Assembly (NCBI GenBank): GCA_016874235.1
Contig: VGUJ01000008.1
Location: 1-64,000, forward strand
Direction: 5' to 3'
Origin: Gammaproteobacteria bacterium
GTDB taxonomy: Bacteria > Pseudomonadota > Gammaproteobacteria > Steroidobacterales > Steroidobacteraceae
DNA length: 64,000 nucleotides
Position numbers and translations under genes: made by a program. This document shows positions 20,093 through 32,308 of this stretch, piece after piece (position 1 is the stretch's first letter; the number at the start of each line of letters is the position of its first letter). The notes beneath the pieces were generated by a model, which saw only the letters and a program-made list of their open reading frames with translations, was not told the origin of the DNA and did not search any database.

Positions 20093-21280
20093 TCAGTGCG
20101 GGGTCAGATCGAGCTCGAGGCGCAACCCCAACGCGAGCGCGTCGTCTAACCCCGGAGCACTTCCAGGGTTGAGGATGTATTGGATATCTGGCTGCAGCAC
20201 GATGCGCGGCGTGACCGGGACCCGCCACGTGAGCTCCACCACGGTCTCCTCGCGCAATAGCGCGTCACCGTCTGCCGAGGCGAGTCGTTGAGCGGGACGC
20301 CCATTTCGGGCGTAGGCGACACCGAACGCCACATGCTCCCCCTCCCGGTTCAACCACGGTCGCTCGAGCACGAGCGCCGCTTGAAGAGTGGACTCGACGC
20401 GATTGAACCGCGGCTCTGCGACGCCGACCCGCAGCATCGCCAACAACCGCCTTTCACCCGACTGCCAAACCGGACCCTCGACGAATCCGTACGCGCCAGA
20501 ATTATTGTGAGCAGCGCGAGGCGTCCCGTCCGTCAGCCCATCCAAGGTGTCGAAGGCCGCCGAATACCGCCAATGGCCGACGACCGTCCGCCACCGCCCG
20601 GTCCGGTGCTCCAGCTCGCCGACCCACAGCTCGCCTTCGTCAGCATCGAGCCTGAGGGACGCAAACTGGCGAGGAGAGTCGAGATCGTTGGGGACACCGT
20701 CGATGACAACCCCTTGCAGCAGCCATCTCTCGTCGAATCGCCAACGCCCCCGAAGCGCGAGGCCCGTGTACGGGAATATCGAGGGACCGACGACGCCAGA
20801 CTGGGCCGCATCGAGTCCGATCCCGAACGTCGAGTTGATCAACGCCCCGCCCACCTCACTGGCATCGAATTCCGTGTTGAGGTCGTAGAGACCGACCTTG
20901 AGACTGCGGTCGTCGCTGAACGGTGCGTATTCCATCCAGGCTTCAAGAAGGCGACTCGCTCGATCGGCCTCGATGTTACTGACGACGTGCGTATCGCCCA
21001 CGAGTTCGCTGAAGCTCTTGCCGTTGTTGTAGATCGCATGGATCCGCGAACGGAAACCGCCCGGACTGCCCTCGACAACGAGAATCATCTCAGCATTCCC
21101 GATAAAAGCGCTTCCCGTCGCGAGACCCCCTTCGACATTACGCCAGAAGTCTGAGGTATAGCCGAGCGTGAGATTCCAGGACCGTGCGGTATCGCCCTCC
21201 GCCGATTTAGACCACCCTTCCGCCGCGATCCCGCTCACCGCGGAGGCCACGACTGCAGCAAAGGAAAGTCGGCTTATGAT
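20093..21280 (-). CDS. OprB-like carbohydrate-selective porin
   Basis: Signal-peptide-like RLSFAAVVASAVSGIAA, LTLGYTSDFWRNVEGG, VGLYDLNTEFD, GINSTFGIG-like segment, RFDERWLLQGVVIDGVPND, ALVLERPWLNREGEHVAFGVAYAR, terminal beta strand ALALGLRLELDLTPH. Start uncertain, no ATG/GTG/TTG at the expected place. Confidence 0.75.
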   Translation of the reverse strand: MISRLSFAAVVASAVSGIAAEGWSKSAEGDTARSWNLTLGYTSDFWRNVEGGLATGSAFIGNAEMILVVEGSPGGFRSRIHAIYNNGKSFSELVGDTHVVSNIEADRASRLLEAWMEYAPFSDDRSLKVGLYDLNTEFDASEVGGALINSTFGIGLDAAQSGVVGPSIFPYTGLALRGRWRFDERWLLQGVVIDGVPNDLDSPRQFASLRLDADEGELWVGELEHRTGRWRTVVGHWRYSAAFDTLDGLTDGTPRAAHNNSGAYGFVEGPVWQSGERRLLAMLRVGVAEPRFNRVESTLQAALVLERPWLNREGEHVAFGVAYARNGRPAQRLASADGDALLREETVVELTWRVPVTPRIVLQPDIQYILNPGSAPGLDDALALGLRLELDLTPH

Positions 21281-21300
21281 GGGTGATCTCGCGTGACTTT

Positions 21301-22464
21301 TTAAAATGCGTTGAGACCCGTCAACGCCCGCGCGAGCGACAGTTGATGCACCGTCTCGGTCCCTTCGTACGTGATGACGCTTTCGAGGTTCAGGGCATGG
21401 CGAATGGGGGCGTACTCGGCAAGGATGCCGGCACCGCCCAGTAGGTCGCGGGCGTCTCGGGCAACGTCGATCGCCGCACGGCAGTTGTTCCATTTGGCGA
21501 GCGATACTTGGACGGGCGTCAGAATCCCACGATCTTTTCGACGCGCAAGTTGCAGCGACAACGTCTGTCCAACGGCGATCTTGCGAGCCATTTCGGCGAG
21601 ACGAATTTGTACAGCCTGGGTCGCGGCGAGCGATCGTCCGAACATCACGCGTTCTTTGGTGTAACGCAGCGCCTCGTCGAGACAGGCCTGAGCAGCACCG
21701 AGAACACCCCACGAGATGCCAAATCGAGCTTGGGTCAGACAGGACAGCGGTGCCTTGAGCCCGACTGATGAGCCCGGTAGCAAATTCGCCTCCGGCACGA
21801 CGACGTTGTCGAAGAACAGCGCGCCGGTCGCGGACGCACGCAACGAAAACTTTCGCTCGATTTCTTGCGTAGTGAATCCCGGCATTCCACGCTCCAACAA
21901 AAACCCGCGGACTCCCTCCTCGGTGAGCGCCCAGACGATCGCCACATCCGCAATCGGCGCATTGGTGATCCACATCTTGGATCCGTTGATCACCCAATCG
22001 CCCCCGCGTCGCCGAGCGGTCGTATTCATGTTGAGTGGATCGGAACCACCGTGAGACTCAGTGAGACCAAAACACCCGATGAGCTCGCCCTTCGCCATGC
22101 CCGGAAGCCATTGCAGTTTTTGGGCCTCCGATCCGTAGGTAAAGATCGGATACATGCAAAGCGAGGACTGAACGGAAACGAAGCTACGGATGGCGGAATC
22201 CCCGCGTTCGAGCTCCTGGCAAATGAGCCCGTAACTCACCGCGTTGAGACCAGCACACCCATAGCCGTCGATCGATGAGCCGAGTAACCCGAGCCGCGCC
22301 ATCGGCGCGATCAAGTCTTTAGGGAAACTATGATCGGCAAAATGCCGTCCGATGACGGGCAACACCTCGGCATCGACAAAACGTGCGACCGAATCGCGAA
22401 CAAGACGTTCTTCGTCTTGAAGCTCGTCGTTGATTCCGACGATGTCCAGCCCCTCATTCGTCAT
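21301..22464 (-). CDS. acyl-CoA dehydrogenase, glutaryl-CoA dehydrogenase-like
   Basis: SFVSVQSSLCMYPIFTYGSEAQKLQWLPGMAKGELIGCFGLTESHGGSDP, GSKMWITNAPIADV, KFSLRASATGALFFD, RFGISWGVLGAAQ, YEGTETVHQLSLARALTGLNAF. Confidence 0.88.
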   Translation of the reverse strand: MTNEGLDIVGINDELQDEERLVRDSVARFVDAEVLPVIGRHFADHSFPKDLIAPMARLGLLGSSIDGYGCAGLNAVSYGLICQELERGDSAIRSFVSVQSSLCMYPIFTYGSEAQKLQWLPGMAKGELIGCFGLTESHGGSDPLNMNTTARRRGGDWVINGSKMWITNAPIADVAIVWALTEEGVRGFLLERGMPGFTTQEIERKFSLRASATGALFFDNVVVPEANLLPGSSVGLKAPLSCLTQARFGISWGVLGAAQACLDEALRYTKERVMFGRSLAATQAVQIRLAEMARKIAVGQTLSLQLARRKDRGILTPVQVSLAKWNNCRAAIDVARDARDLLGGAGILAEYAPIRHALNLESVITYEGTETVHQLSLARALTGLNAF

Positions 22465-22494
22465 GCCGTACTCTCCGTGATGTGAACGTTGAGG

Positions 22495-23688
22495 TCAGCC
22501 GACAACGTGACGCGACCGCAGATCGCGAATGTGTTCGACGGAAAACCCCACTGCCGAGAGCACCTCGTCGGTGTGTTCGCCCGGCCGGGCAAGTGTACCG
22601 CCCTGACTCGGTCGATGCCCATCCATCTCGATCGGCAGTATCGGCAACCGAGTGGCGCGCCCATCAGGCAGCACCGTCGGACCGAGCCCTCCGCTCGCGG
22701 CAAGATGCGGATCGTCGAACATGTCTTCCGGCTTACCGATGGGTGCAAAGGGTAACCCTGTCCGCTCGAGGATCGGGATGAGGTCCGACTTCGTGTATTG
22801 CTTGATGAGATCGCGAACTCGCGGCAACAAGGCCTCGCGTTGAGCGACACGCTGCGCGTTAGTTTTAAGAGAGTCATCCGCCGCCCATTCGGTCAATGAA
22901 AATGCGTAACAGAATTTTTGCCAAAGACCATCGGAGACGACGCCAATGAATACCTGCTCTGTATCACGCGTCTCGAAGACGTCGTAGATCGCCCAGGCCG
23001 AGATACGCACCGGCATAGGTTTGGCGGGCTGCCCGGTCATGGCCATCTGCGCCATATGTTGACCCACGAGGTAAACCGTCGTCTCAAACAACGCACTGCT
23101 CACCTTCTGCCCGCGACCGGTGACGTGACGATGCTGAAGAGCCGCCAAGATCGCGATGGCACCGAACATGCCACCCGTTACATCGATCACCGACGTCCCG
23201 GCGCGAAGCGGGCGACCCGGCGGACCCGTCATATAGGCGAGGCCACCCATCATCTGAGTGACTTCATCGAGTGCCGTTCTGTTTTCGTATGGCCCCGATA
23301 GAAAACCTTTTTCAGAGCAGTAGATCAGGCGTCCGTTGGTCTTCACCAAATCGTCGTAGCCGAGCCCGAGCTTTTCCATCGCCCCGTTGCGGAAGTTCTC
23401 GACTACGACATCCACTGCGTCGCAGAGTCGTCTCGCGATCGCAAGACCCTCTGTCGACTTGAGATCAAGACAAATGCTTTTCTTGTTGCGGTTGTACATT
23501 GGGAAGTAACCCGCACCGGAGCCGACGAGTTTCCGAGTGGAGTCACCCCCGATCGGCTCGATGCGAATCACCTCGGCACCAAGCTCGACCAGGATCGCGC
23601 CGACGGCAGGCCCCATGACCATGTGCGTAAACTCGACGATCTTGATGCCTCGCAGAGACTGCGCCGCCGAATTGACCTTGGGGCTCAT
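22495..23688 (-). CDS. CaiB/BaiF (class III) CoA-transferase
   Basis: LRGIKIVEFTHMVMGPAVGAILVELGAEVIRIEP, DLKSTEGLAIARRL, VVVENFRNGAMEKLGLGYDDL, VIDVTGGMFGAIAILAAL. Confidence 0.93.
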   Translation of the reverse strand: MSPKVNSAAQSLRGIKIVEFTHMVMGPAVGAILVELGAEVIRIEPIGGDSTRKLVGSGAGYFPMYNRNKKSICLDLKSTEGLAIARRLCDAVDVVVENFRNGAMEKLGLGYDDLVKTNGRLIYCSEKGFLSGPYENRTALDEVTQMMGGLAYMTGPPGRPLRAGTSVIDVTGGMFGAIAILAALQHRHVTGRGQKVSSALFETTVYLVGQHMAQMAMTGQPAKPMPVRISAWAIYDVFETRDTEQVFIGVVSDGLWQKFCYAFSLTEWAADDSLKTNAQRVAQREALLPRVRDLIKQYTKSDLIPILERTGLPFAPIGKPEDMFDDPHLAASGGLGPTVLPDGRATRLPILPIEMDGHRPSQGGTLARPGEHTDEVLSAVGFSVEHIRDLRSRHVVG

Positions 23689-24614
23689 GGGGCGGCCTCC
23701 TGTGAGAACCCGAGCGGCAGTCCCGCATCGGGCGTGAATCCGTAGAGATCTTCAGAGGGCAGTGCCTCTCGAAGCACCTGTCGAACCGCCATGAGTTGTT
23801 GCAGATCGATTCCGGTCCAAAGCCCCATCGCTTCCAGCATGAACACCAAGTCCTCGGTCACGATGTTTCCGGAGGCGCCCGGAGCAAAGGGACATCCACC
23901 GAGTCCACCGAGAGAGCTGTCGAAGGTGGTGATACCGACCTCAAGTCCCGCAAGCACGTTGGCAAGCCCGAGCCCTCTCGTGTTGTGCAGATGCAAACCC
24001 GACAGTGCATGTTCGCCCACTGCCGACTTCACCCGCCGCACGAGGTCACGCACCTGGGCAGGGTTCGCGTAGCCCGTGGTGTCGGACAAACCGACCTCGT
24101 CGCAGCCTGCCGACATCAGCGCGTCGGCGAGTGCCACGACGGTATCGGCTGGAACAACGCCCTCGAGCGTGCAACCGAAGGCCGTGGACAATCCCCCCTC
24201 GAATTTGGGTCGTCGATCGGCGGGTACGTCCTTCAGGAGCGTAACGATCCCCTTCACCTCATCGAGCATTTGAGCATGCGTGCGACGAACATTTTTGAGG
24301 CTGTGGCTCTCTGAAGCGGAAATGGGGATCGTGATTTTATGGGCACCCGCTTCGACAGCCGCCTCGGCACCCTTGAGGTTTGGCACCAGCACCGCCACCG
24401 TCAGACCCGGAATCCTTCTTGCGAATCGAACCAACTCTGCGGTGTCGGCGAGCTGCGGAAGGAGTTTAGCCGAAACGAAACTGCCCACTTCGATCTCTGT
24501 AACGCCCGCCGCGGCCTCAGCGGTCACCCACTTTTTCTTAGCGTCGAGCGGCATGATGGACTGAATACTTTGGAGTCCATCGCGAGGCCCCACCTCACTC
24601 ACCAGAATTTTCAT
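23685..24614 (-). CDS. hydroxymethylglutaryl-CoA lyase family protein
   Basis: VSEVGPRDGLQ, TEIEVGSFVSAKLLPQLADTAEL, AFGCTLEGVV, LSDTTGYANPAQV, LHLHNTRGLGLANVLAGLEVGITTFDSSLGGLGGCPFAPGASGNIVTEDLV. Confidence 0.92.
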   Translation of the reverse strand: MKILVSEVGPRDGLQSIQSIMPLDAKKKWVTAEAAAGVTEIEVGSFVSAKLLPQLADTAELVRFARRIPGLTVAVLVPNLKGAEAAVEAGAHKITIPISASESHSLKNVRRTHAQMLDEVKGIVTLLKDVPADRRPKFEGGLSTAFGCTLEGVVPADTVVALADALMSAGCDEVGLSDTTGYANPAQVRDLVRRVKSAVGEHALSGLHLHNTRGLGLANVLAGLEVGITTFDSSLGGLGGCPFAPGASGNIVTEDLVFMLEAMGLWTGIDLQQLMAVRQVLREALPSEDLYGFTPDAGLPLGFSQEAAP

Positions 24615-25249
24615 GTGTGCTCCGAAAGACGGTAGATCCACGGGCGTACGATGCGGTCTCGTTCGAGGAACGCGTCGATGTCAGGTTTGTTCCTGAGCGT
24701 AAGATCGATCGCATCCAGCCCTTCAAGCAGCATCTCTCGCGATTCGGTATCGAGCTCGAAACGCCAATTCACGCCCTCGCCCGCGGCAACCTGCAGCGCC
24801 TCGACGTCGACCTTCACGCGATGAGCTTGCGGATCGATGCCGACCCACGATGCGATGTCTTGAATCGCTGCGGCAGCCAGTCGTACGGGCACAATGCCAT
24901 TGCGCACGCAGTTTCCGAAAAAAATTGGCGCAAAGGACGGCGCAATCACGGTGCGAATGCCAAACTCGTGTAACGCCCACACGGCATGCTCTCGACTCGA
25001 GCCGCACCCAAAGTTCTCACCACCTAACAAGATTTGAGCCTTCGCGTAAGCGATTTGATTGAGAACAAAACTCGGATTCGGCTCTCGACTCCCGATCGCT
25101 GTATAGCGCCAACCGGCAAACAGACCGTCAGCCAGGCCAGTCTTCGAAACGGTTTTCATTTCTCTCGAAGGAATGATCGCATCCGTATCGACATTGGCTC
25201 GGATGAGGGGCGCCGCGACCGCGATCAGTTGTCGAACCGGCTCGGTCAT
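24611..25249 (-). CDS. aconitase-family small subunit (LeuD-like)
   Basis: NVDTDAIIPSREM, NPSFVLNQ, ILLGGENFGCGSSREHAVWALHEFGIRTVIAPSFAPIFFGNCVRNG. Confidence 0.9.
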   Translation of the reverse strand: MTEPVRQLIAVAAPLIRANVDTDAIIPSREMKTVSKTGLADGLFAGWRYTAIGSREPNPSFVLNQIAYAKAQILLGGENFGCGSSREHAVWALHEFGIRTVIAPSFAPIFFGNCVRNGIVPVRLAAAAIQDIASWVGIDPQAHRVKVDVEALQVAAGEGVNWRFELDTESREMLLEGLDAIDLTLRNKPDIDAFLERDRIVRPWIYRLSEHT

Positions 25250-26664
25250 GATGCGCGAACCTGAGCAGGCAGCTGATCGGCCCCTGCGATACGACCCATC
25301 ACCGCACTCGCTGCAACCGTCTCGGGGCTCGCAATGTGGGTTCGGGTTTCAGGACCTTGACGACTTTCGAAATTCCGGTTTGTCGAAGAAATCACACGCT
25401 GCTTCGCACCGATGCTCTCACCACCAGCGAAGAAACACATCGAACAGCCCGACTCGCGCCATTCGAAGCCCGCATCTAGGAAGACTTTGTCGAGACCCTC
25501 CGATTCGGCGGCTCGCTTGACCGACATTGACCCGGGCACACAAATCGCGCGAACGCCCGACGCGACGCGTCGCCCGCGCAGCACCTCGGCGGCGCGTCGC
25601 AAGTCTGATAAGCGACTGTTCGTACAAGAGCCGATGAAGGCTGCGCCAATCTCGAGATCGCGCAGGGGGATACCCGATGACAACCCCATGTAATGGAGCG
25701 CCCGTTGATACGACTCGGCGGAGGTGCCGCTCTCCGACTCTGCCGGGACGACGCCTGATACGGGTACGGCATGCTGAGGACTCGTACCCCAGGTCACCAT
25801 GGGTGCGAGCGCTGAGACGTCAATGACGATCTCTCGGTCGAACACTGCGCCCGCGTCGCTGCGAAGCGCTCTCCACGCGTGCAGCGCGCGCTCCCAGTCC
25901 GACCCACGGGGTGCGTAGGGCCTGCCGATCAAATAGTCGAACGTCTTGTCGTCCGGGGCGATGAATCCCGTGACCGCCGAGAACTCAGTCGCCATGTTGC
26001 AGAGCGTCAGGCGTTCTTCAATATCCAGCGCTTCCACCGCCGCACCTGCAAACTCGACGGCATAACCGTTGCCACCGACTGAGCCAAAACGGGCGATCAA
26101 AGCGATCGCGAGATCCTTTGCCGTCACGAAAGACGAACGAACACCCTCGAAGCGCACCCGCATCGTCTTCGGCTTTTTGACTCGCAGCGTGCCGGTGGCG
26201 AGCGCATGCTCGGCTTCCGTCGAGCCGATTCCCCACGCGAATGCGCCCAGAGCGCCCTGGGTGCAGGTATGACTATCGGGGCACACCACCGTCGCCCCGG
26301 GCAGCACGATGCCAAGCTCTGGCGAGATGACATGGACGATGCCTTGCAACGGATCGTTCACATCAAAAAGACGGATCCCCACCGCTCTCGCGGCCGCGCG
26401 AGTTTCCGAGACGAAGGCTCTCCCGCCGGGCAGCAACGTGTCGTCCCCGCGTCCGGGACGGGTATCGACGATGTGATCCATCGTGCAAAAGACACGACTG
26501 GGGTCAACGAGGCGACGGGCCGACTGCGCGAGGCTCTTGAGCGCAACCGACCCGGTACGCTCGTGGAGGAAGACCCGATCAACGGCGATGAGCGCGGAGT
26601 CCCCGTCGAGCTCACGAACGAGGTGCGCAGACCAAAGTTTTTCGAAAAGCGTTCGAGCGGTCAT
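25246..26664 (-). CDS. aconitase-family large subunit (LeuC-like)
   Basis: FCTMDHIVDT, VVCPDSHTCTQGALGAFAWGIGSTEAEHALATGTL, GSCTNSR and GCSMC cluster cysteines, NRNFESRQGPETRTHIASPETVAASAVMG. Confidence 0.92.
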   Translation of the reverse strand: MTARTLFEKLWSAHLVRELDGDSALIAVDRVFLHERTGSVALKSLAQSARRLVDPSRVFCTMDHIVDTRPGRGDDTLLPGGRAFVSETRAAARAVGIRLFDVNDPLQGIVHVISPELGIVLPGATVVCPDSHTCTQGALGAFAWGIGSTEAEHALATGTLRVKKPKTMRVRFEGVRSSFVTAKDLAIALIARFGSVGGNGYAVEFAGAAVEALDIEERLTLCNMATEFSAVTGFIAPDDKTFDYLIGRPYAPRGSDWERALHAWRALRSDAGAVFDREIVIDVSALAPMVTWGTSPQHAVPVSGVVPAESESGTSAESYQRALHYMGLSSGIPLRDLEIGAAFIGSCTNSRLSDLRRAAEVLRGRRVASGVRAICVPGSMSVKRAAESEGLDKVFLDAGFEWRESGCSMCFFAGGESIGAKQRVISSTNRNFESRQGPETRTHIASPETVAASAVMGRIAGADQLPAQVRAS

Positions 26665-26719
26665 GTATTCCCGACTCCGGAGCAGGGATTATGCCCGGAC
26701 GCCTGTGCCCGCAGGGTCC

Positions 26720-28009
26720 TCAGACTGGTCGATCGCCGAAAGACAAGTACACCTCGGTGCCCGAATTCTGCGCTCGCCGACGAATCTCGAATGTTCCGCC
26801 GAGCTCACGCGCTCGGCGTCGCATATTCGATACCCCGCGTCCTGGAGCGACATCGTCGGCGATCCCCGCCCCGTCATCCTCGACCTTGATGACATACTCG
26901 CGATCACCCATATACCGGACCGTGACGATGATTTCCCGGGCGCCCGCATGCCGAATGGCATTGTTGATCGCTTCTTGGATGACTCGAAGAACCTGGAGCA
27001 TTCGCCTCGGCGCCATCGAGGGCGCACCGCCCAGCTGCACGGTCCACGACAGCCCGATGCCATGCTCGATGATTCGTCTTTCAATACGCGTTTTGTAGTC
27101 GACGAGCGCAGCTTCTAGGCTGTCGTTTTGCTCGCGTAAGGTATCGACCATCAGATGAAGATCCGAGGAGCATTCGCGCAATAGATGCGCCACCTCGGCC
27201 TGGCTCATCTCGCCGCGCTCCACGCGTAAACGAGCTGTGGCGATCTGAGAACCGAGCCCATCATGAATATCGGCCAACAGCATCTCGCGTTCGTGAGCTC
27301 GCGACCGAGACACCTCGAGAACGACCCTCTCTCGTTGGGCGAGATCTCGTTCACGAATACTGATATCGAGAACGAGCGCGATGAATAGCGCAAAGTTAAC
27401 TAGGCCGATAACGAGCGTGAACGAAAAAGAAACGGCGGACTGCGACGCCAGAGGCAAACTCAAGAGGTGGGTACCGGTGCTGAGCGCCGCAAGGAGACTC
27501 ACGAACACCCCGAACAACTGAAGGCCAATCAGGGTCACAAAGAGCTTTGCCGCCAGCGAGTGGATTCGCGTGCCGATGCGGTAGGCCAACATGATGGCTC
27601 GCGCCAAGATTCCGACGACGGAAAGACCGAGGATCAACGAGAACGCTGCCGGGTCGGGAAACAAAAACGGAATCGACAGCATCCCGACGAGGATGAGCGC
27701 GCTGCCTTTGAGGTAGCCCGATATCGGAAAGCTTGGACTCTCGAGCAGGCCAAGCGAGACATTTTTCAACCACGCACCACCGATCGCGCCAATTGAAACG
27801 CCCAGCGAACCGATCAGCCCAAATCCCGCCTCACCGGCCTCGGCAACTAGAAATGCCGCGTAGTACAGCGTGGCGAACAGCCCGCTCGACAAATACAGGT
27901 AGACCGCAGTCCCGCGCGCGCTCCAAAGAATGCCGAGCGAAACCACAGCGAGAACCGCCGATTGAATGGCAAAAATGAGATAGGCGTCTGAGCCGGCGAT
28001 TGAGCCCAT
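26720..28009 (-). CDS. membrane sensor histidine kinase, NarL/HisKA_3 type
   Basis: Multiple N-terminal TM helices; ADIHDGLGSQIATARL (HisKA_3 H-box); RVIQEAINNAIRHAGA N-box; VEDDGAGI and GRGVSNMRRRARELGG G-boxes. Confidence 0.9.
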   Translation of the reverse strand: MGSIAGSDAYLIFAIQSAVLAVVSLGILWSARGTAVYLYLSSGLFATLYYAAFLVAEAGEAGFGLIGSLGVSIGAIGGAWLKNVSLGLLESPSFPISGYLKGSALILVGMLSIPFLFPDPAAFSLILGLSVVGILARAIMLAYRIGTRIHSLAAKLFVTLIGLQLFGVFVSLLAALSTGTHLLSLPLASQSAVSFSFTLVIGLVNFALFIALVLDISIRERDLAQRERVVLEVSRSRAHEREMLLADIHDGLGSQIATARLRVERGEMSQAEVAHLLRECSSDLHLMVDTLREQNDSLEAALVDYKTRIERRIIEHGIGLSWTVQLGGAPSMAPRRMLQVLRVIQEAINNAIRHAGAREIIVTVRYMGDREYVIKVEDDGAGIADDVAPGRGVSNMRRRARELGGTFEIRRRAQNSGTEVYLSFGDRPV

Positions 28010-28024
28010 ATCGTCACCTAAAAA

Positions 28025-28101
28025 TGGTCGGGACGCCGAGATTTGAACTCGGGACCCCTTGCACCCCATGCAAGTGCGCTACCAGGCTGCGCCACGTCCC
28101 G
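28025..28101 (-). tRNA. tRNA-Pro(GGG)
   Basis: CGGGACGTGGCGCAGCCTGGTAGCGCACTTGCATGGGGTGCAAGGGGTCCCGAGTTCAAATCTCGGCGTCCCGACCA; anticodon GGG, CCA encoded. Confidence 0.97.
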
Positions 28102-28177
28102 ACCGACCGTTGACTGTGGGTTGGACACCCGTTGTCTGGTGGCACCCATCATACCCTGCTCTGGCTGCGGATCTCGC

Positions 28178-28534
28178 TCAACGCCGCAAGATACGGAGAA
28201 TTTCCTCGAGCTCCAGCCTCATCTGCCGCACGATTTGCTGGCTCTGCGTCACATCCACTCGCGCCTCTTCGCCCTGGAGCTTGTTTCGAGCGCCGCCGAT
28301 CGTGAACCCTTGGTCGTAGAGCAGCGCCCGAATTTGACGGATGACGATGACGTCTTGTCGTTGATAGTAACGACGGTTACCTCGACGCTTGACGGGTTTG
28401 AGCTGCGGGAATTCTTGTTCCCAATAACGAAGCACGTGAGGTTTGACCCCACACAGTTCGGCTACCTCGCCGATGGCGAAATACCGCTTCCCCGGGATCG
28501 CCGGCAGTTCGTCGTTATTCTTGGCTTCCAACAT
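28178..28534 (-). CDS. MerR family transcriptional regulator
   Basis: [46 protein letters not shown]; conserved ihfA-merR-tRNA-Pro order. Confidence 0.93.
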   Translation of the reverse strand: MLEAKNNDELPAIPGKRYFAIGEVAELCGVKPHVLRYWEQEFPQLKPVKRRGNRRYYQRQDVIVIRQIRALLYDQGFTIGGARNKLQGEEARVDVTQSQQIVRQMRLELEEILRILRR

Positions 28535-28814
28535 ACGCTTCGACCCGCGCCTTCAACTTTTGCCCCGGCCGAAAAGTGACCACACGCCTCGCGCTGATCG
28601 GAATCTCTTCGCCAGTCTTCGGATTTCGTCCGGGACGCTGATTTTTATCGCGAAGATCGAAGTTGCCGAAACCGGAAAGTTTGACCTGAGCACCCGAGGA
28701 CAGCGCCGCTCGCACTTCCTCGAAAAACAGGTCCACGAGCTCACGAGCTTCACGCTTGTTGAGGCCGAGCTGGTCGAACAGTGCTTCAGCCATCTCCGCC
28801 TTAGTCAAAGCCAT
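28515..28814 (-). CDS. ihfA: integration host factor subunit alpha
   Basis: [73 protein letters not shown]. Confidence 0.97.
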   Translation of the reverse strand: MALTKAEMAEALFDQLGLNKREARELVDLFFEEVRAALSSGAQVKLSGFGNFDLRDKNQRPGRNPKTGEEIPISARRVVTFRPGQKLKARVEAYVGSQE

Positions 28815-28880
28815 GTTGGTACGCCCTGAAATCTCGTTGTTCTGGTTGCGGTACTCGTCCGCGACCCCTGTCACGGAAGA

Positions 28881-32308
<3,428 letters not shown>

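Noticed and set aside
21300-21997. N-terminal extension of the porin ORF (634 aa version)
   Set aside because: The extra region overlaps the GcdH-like gene in another frame and has no porin-like sequence
25246-26664. Simple leucine-biosynthesis leuCD call
   Set aside because: No leuA/leuB nearby, divergent active-site segments and coupling to CoA-pathway genes; kept as LeuC-like/LeuD-like without gene symbols
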